From NCBI RefSeq assembly GCF_900091455.1, contig NZ_LT607412.1, positions 6,324,001 to 6,388,000 of the forward strand: DNA of 64,000 nucleotides, read 5' to 3'. The notes beneath the pieces are model-generated. The model was not told the DNA's origin, searched no databases, and saw only the letters and a list, made by a program, of their open reading frames with translations. Origin of the DNA: Micromonospora coriariae. GTDB lineage: Bacteria > Actinomycetota > Actinomycetes > Mycobacteriales > Micromonosporaceae. This document shows positions 62,656 through 64,000 of the stretch, piece after piece. Positions within the stretch are counted from its first letter, which is position 1. Each line of letters begins with the position of its first letter. The position numbers and the translations under genes are program-made.

Positions 62656-63114
62656 ATGGTCGGACCGATGGCGCACTCCCGGGCCCGGCACAATCCGGCC
62701 GACGGCAGGCCGCCGGTACGCCGCGCCGCCGGGACGGTGGCTGTGCTGTTCCTGCTGATCGGCTTGCTCGGCTTCGTCCCGGGGATCACCAGCGGCGCGT
62801 CCGATCTCCGGTTCGCCGGTCACGGCTCGGGCGCGTACCTGTTCGGCGTGTTCCAGGTGTCGGTGCTGCACAACCTGGTGCACCTGCTGTTCGGGGTGGC
62901 CGGCCTCGCGCTGGCCCGGACGGTCGGCGGCGCCCGGGCGTTCCTCGTCGGCGGGGGCGCCGTCTACCTGGTGTTGTGGCTCTACGGCCTCGCCGTGGAC
63001 CACGACACCGGGGCGAACGTGCTGCCGGTCAACGACGCCGACGACTGGCTGCACCTCGGCCTCGGTGTCGGCATGATCGCGCTGGGCGTGCTGACCGGCC
63101 GCGCCCGTCCCTGA
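62656..63114 (+). CDS. DUF4383 family membrane protein
   Basis: This 152-residue protein has four hydrophobic helices (about 27-46, 62-88, 92-113, 131-148), the DUF4383 pattern (FGVFQVSVLHNLVHLLFGVAGLALAR, then DWLHLGLGVGMIALGVL). Several conserved His lie in helices 2 and 4. Function is unknown. GCGAGGAGTC precedes ATG 62656. Confidence 0.88.
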   Translation: MVGPMAHSRARHNPADGRPPVRRAAGTVAVLFLLIGLLGFVPGITSGASDLRFAGHGSGAYLFGVFQVSVLHNLVHLLFGVAGLALARTVGGARAFLVGGGAVYLVLWLYGLAVDHDTGANVLPVNDADDWLHLGLGVGMIALGVLTGRARP

Positions 63115-63222
63115 CCGGCCCCGCCACCCGTGACGTGCCGCGCCCGGCCCGTAGGTCCGGTTTGACCGGGGTGTGGCTCGGGTAGTTCGCAGGTCCCGAC
63201 ACATCAGCGAGGTGAGGGCACC

Positions 63223-63951
63223 ATGTCCAGCCGGATCACCTGGCAGGTGAGCGACACCGCACCGGTGACGGTCGTCCGGCTCCGCGGTCCGCTGGACCTG
63301 GGCACCATGCGCCCGGTCCACCGCGTGCTGGACCGGGCGCTGGCCGCTCAACCGGATGCGCTGGTCGTCGACCTCGAAGAGGTCACCGTGCGGGACCGGC
63401 TCGCGCTGTCCGTCTTCGCCGCGACAGCCCGGCGGGCCGCCGAGTGGCCGGCCGTGCCGGTGGTGCTCTGCGCCCCACCGCCGGCCGCCGCCCGTTGGCT
63501 GGCCGAGTCGACCACGTGCCGGGTGGTCCCCGTGTCGCGGGACTGCGCGGAGGCGACCCGGGTGGCCGGCGCCGCCGCCGCGCCCCGGCTGCAGGCGCGG
63601 CTGGAGCCGGTGGCCGAGGCCTGCCGGCGGGCGAGGGAGCTGGTAGTCGACGCGTGCACGCGGTGGAACCTTCCCGAGGCCGCCGGTCCGGCCGCAGTGG
63701 TGCTCAGTGAACTCGTCGGCAACGTGGTCCGGCATGCCGGCACGCCGATGCAGGTGACGCTGACCCTGCGTCGGCCGTACCTGCACCTGGCCGTGGTGGA
63801 CGGCAGCCGGGCGGCGGCCCGACCGGCCGGAGCGGACCTGCGCGCCGAAGGTGGGCGTGGGCTGCTGCTGGTTCGGGAGTTGGCTCAGCGGTGGGGCAGC
63901 GTACCGGCCGGCCAGGGTAAGGCGGTGTGGGCGATGGTGGCGGGAACGTGA
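63223..63951 (+). CDS. STAS-HATPase fusion (RsbV/RsbW-like)
   Basis: This is a 242-residue protein with an N-terminal STAS domain (about 1-105; VTVVRLRGPLDLGTMRPV, then LVVDLEEVTVRDRLALSVF) and a C-terminal HATPase domain (about 125-240; ELVGNVVRHA N-box, then LAVVDGS and GRGLLLVRELAQRWG). Both halves of an anti-sigma regulatory pair are therefore fused. The usual phosphorylated Ser after the STAS Asp is absent (DRLAL), so classical phospho-switching is unlikely. The kinase N-box is intact. It may control a sigma factor encoded elsewhere. The final 50 bases of the window hold nothing recognisable. Confidence 0.85.
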   Translation: MSSRITWQVSDTAPVTVVRLRGPLDLGTMRPVHRVLDRALAAQPDALVVDLEEVTVRDRLALSVFAATARRAAEWPAVPVVLCAPPPAAARWLAESTTCRVVPVSRDCAEATRVAGAAAAPRLQARLEPVAEACRRARELVVDACTRWNLPEAAGPAAVVLSELVGNVVRHAGTPMQVTLTLRRPYLHLAVVDGSRAAARPAGADLRAEGGRGLLLVRELAQRWGSVPAGQGKAVWAMVAGT

Positions 63952-64000
63952 GCGTTCCAGGTGGTTCTGCCGCCCTCTGACGAACTGACTGAAATTACCG

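Overview
The window is very GC-rich DNA from a filamentous actinobacterium, most likely a Micromonosporaceae member (Micromonospora-like). The evidence is a mycothiol ligase gene beside the conserved SCO1664/DUF3090/phosphoglycerate-mutase-type cluster, PAC2, SecA2, F420-type LLM oxidoreductase, GAF-ANTAR and glucosyl-3-phosphoglycerate synthase genes, plus many GTG starts. I see no tRNA, rRNA or CRISPR array.

Region 1 (1 to about 11.85 kb) is the right part of an actinomycete integrative and conjugative element (AICE). The core runs left to right as a tightly overlapping plus-strand operon: Pra-like protein, membrane protein, FtsK/TraB-type translocase, several small conserved AICE proteins, a DUF2637/SpdB-like membrane protein, a RepSA-type rolling-circle initiator, Xis and a tyrosine integrase. 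Its left part carries minus-strand cargo: a lower-GC unknown gene, an unknown gene flanked by inverted IS-end-like repeats, and an XRE regulator plus cupin pair. Two structured non-coding stretches (848-996 and 4118-4226) are candidates for replication or transfer sites. The integrase ends 57 bp from the 3' end of metH, so the right junction lies there. The left junction is outside the window.

Region 2 (11.85-25 kb) is core chromosome: metH, PAC2, a GntR-UTRA regulator with a three-half-site operator, mshC with its conserved neighbours, a repeat-rich intergenic block before a secreted lysozyme-like protein, uppP and an F420-type oxidoreductase.

Region 3 (25-43 kb) contains two clusters that resemble type VII secretion. 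The first (26-29.7 kb) has EspC/WXG-like helical proteins, a YbaB-like protein and a TY-Chap/SseB-like protein. The second (38.0-42.6 kb) is a four-gene operon around an EccC/FtsK-like ATPase with one intact and two apparently degenerate ATPase modules, accompanied by coiled-coil proteins and a membrane protein. Between them are a peptidase, a hemerythrin-like protein, a LysR regulator and a ClpC-like unfoldase operon.

Region 4 (42.6-53.8 kb) holds a possible new peptide-modification locus: a JmjC/cupin-4 oxygenase preceded in the same operon by a 101-residue protein made of four 21-residue repeats. Two DUF72 genes, stress-type small proteins, a DksA-like protein, a winged-helix regulator with an internally deleted duplicate, a truncated cysteine dioxygenase, an ankyrin protein, DUF3500, a methyltransferase, DUF2231 and GAF-ANTAR follow.

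Region 5 (53.8-64 kb) has secA2, an ABC exporter, a dehydrogenase and Gfo/Idh pair divergent from two glycosyltransferases (gpgS-like and GT4), DUF4383 and a STAS-HATPase fusion. Intergenic palindromes recur. A 74-bp palindromic family is present twice in opposite orientation, at 21.5 and 52.2 kb.
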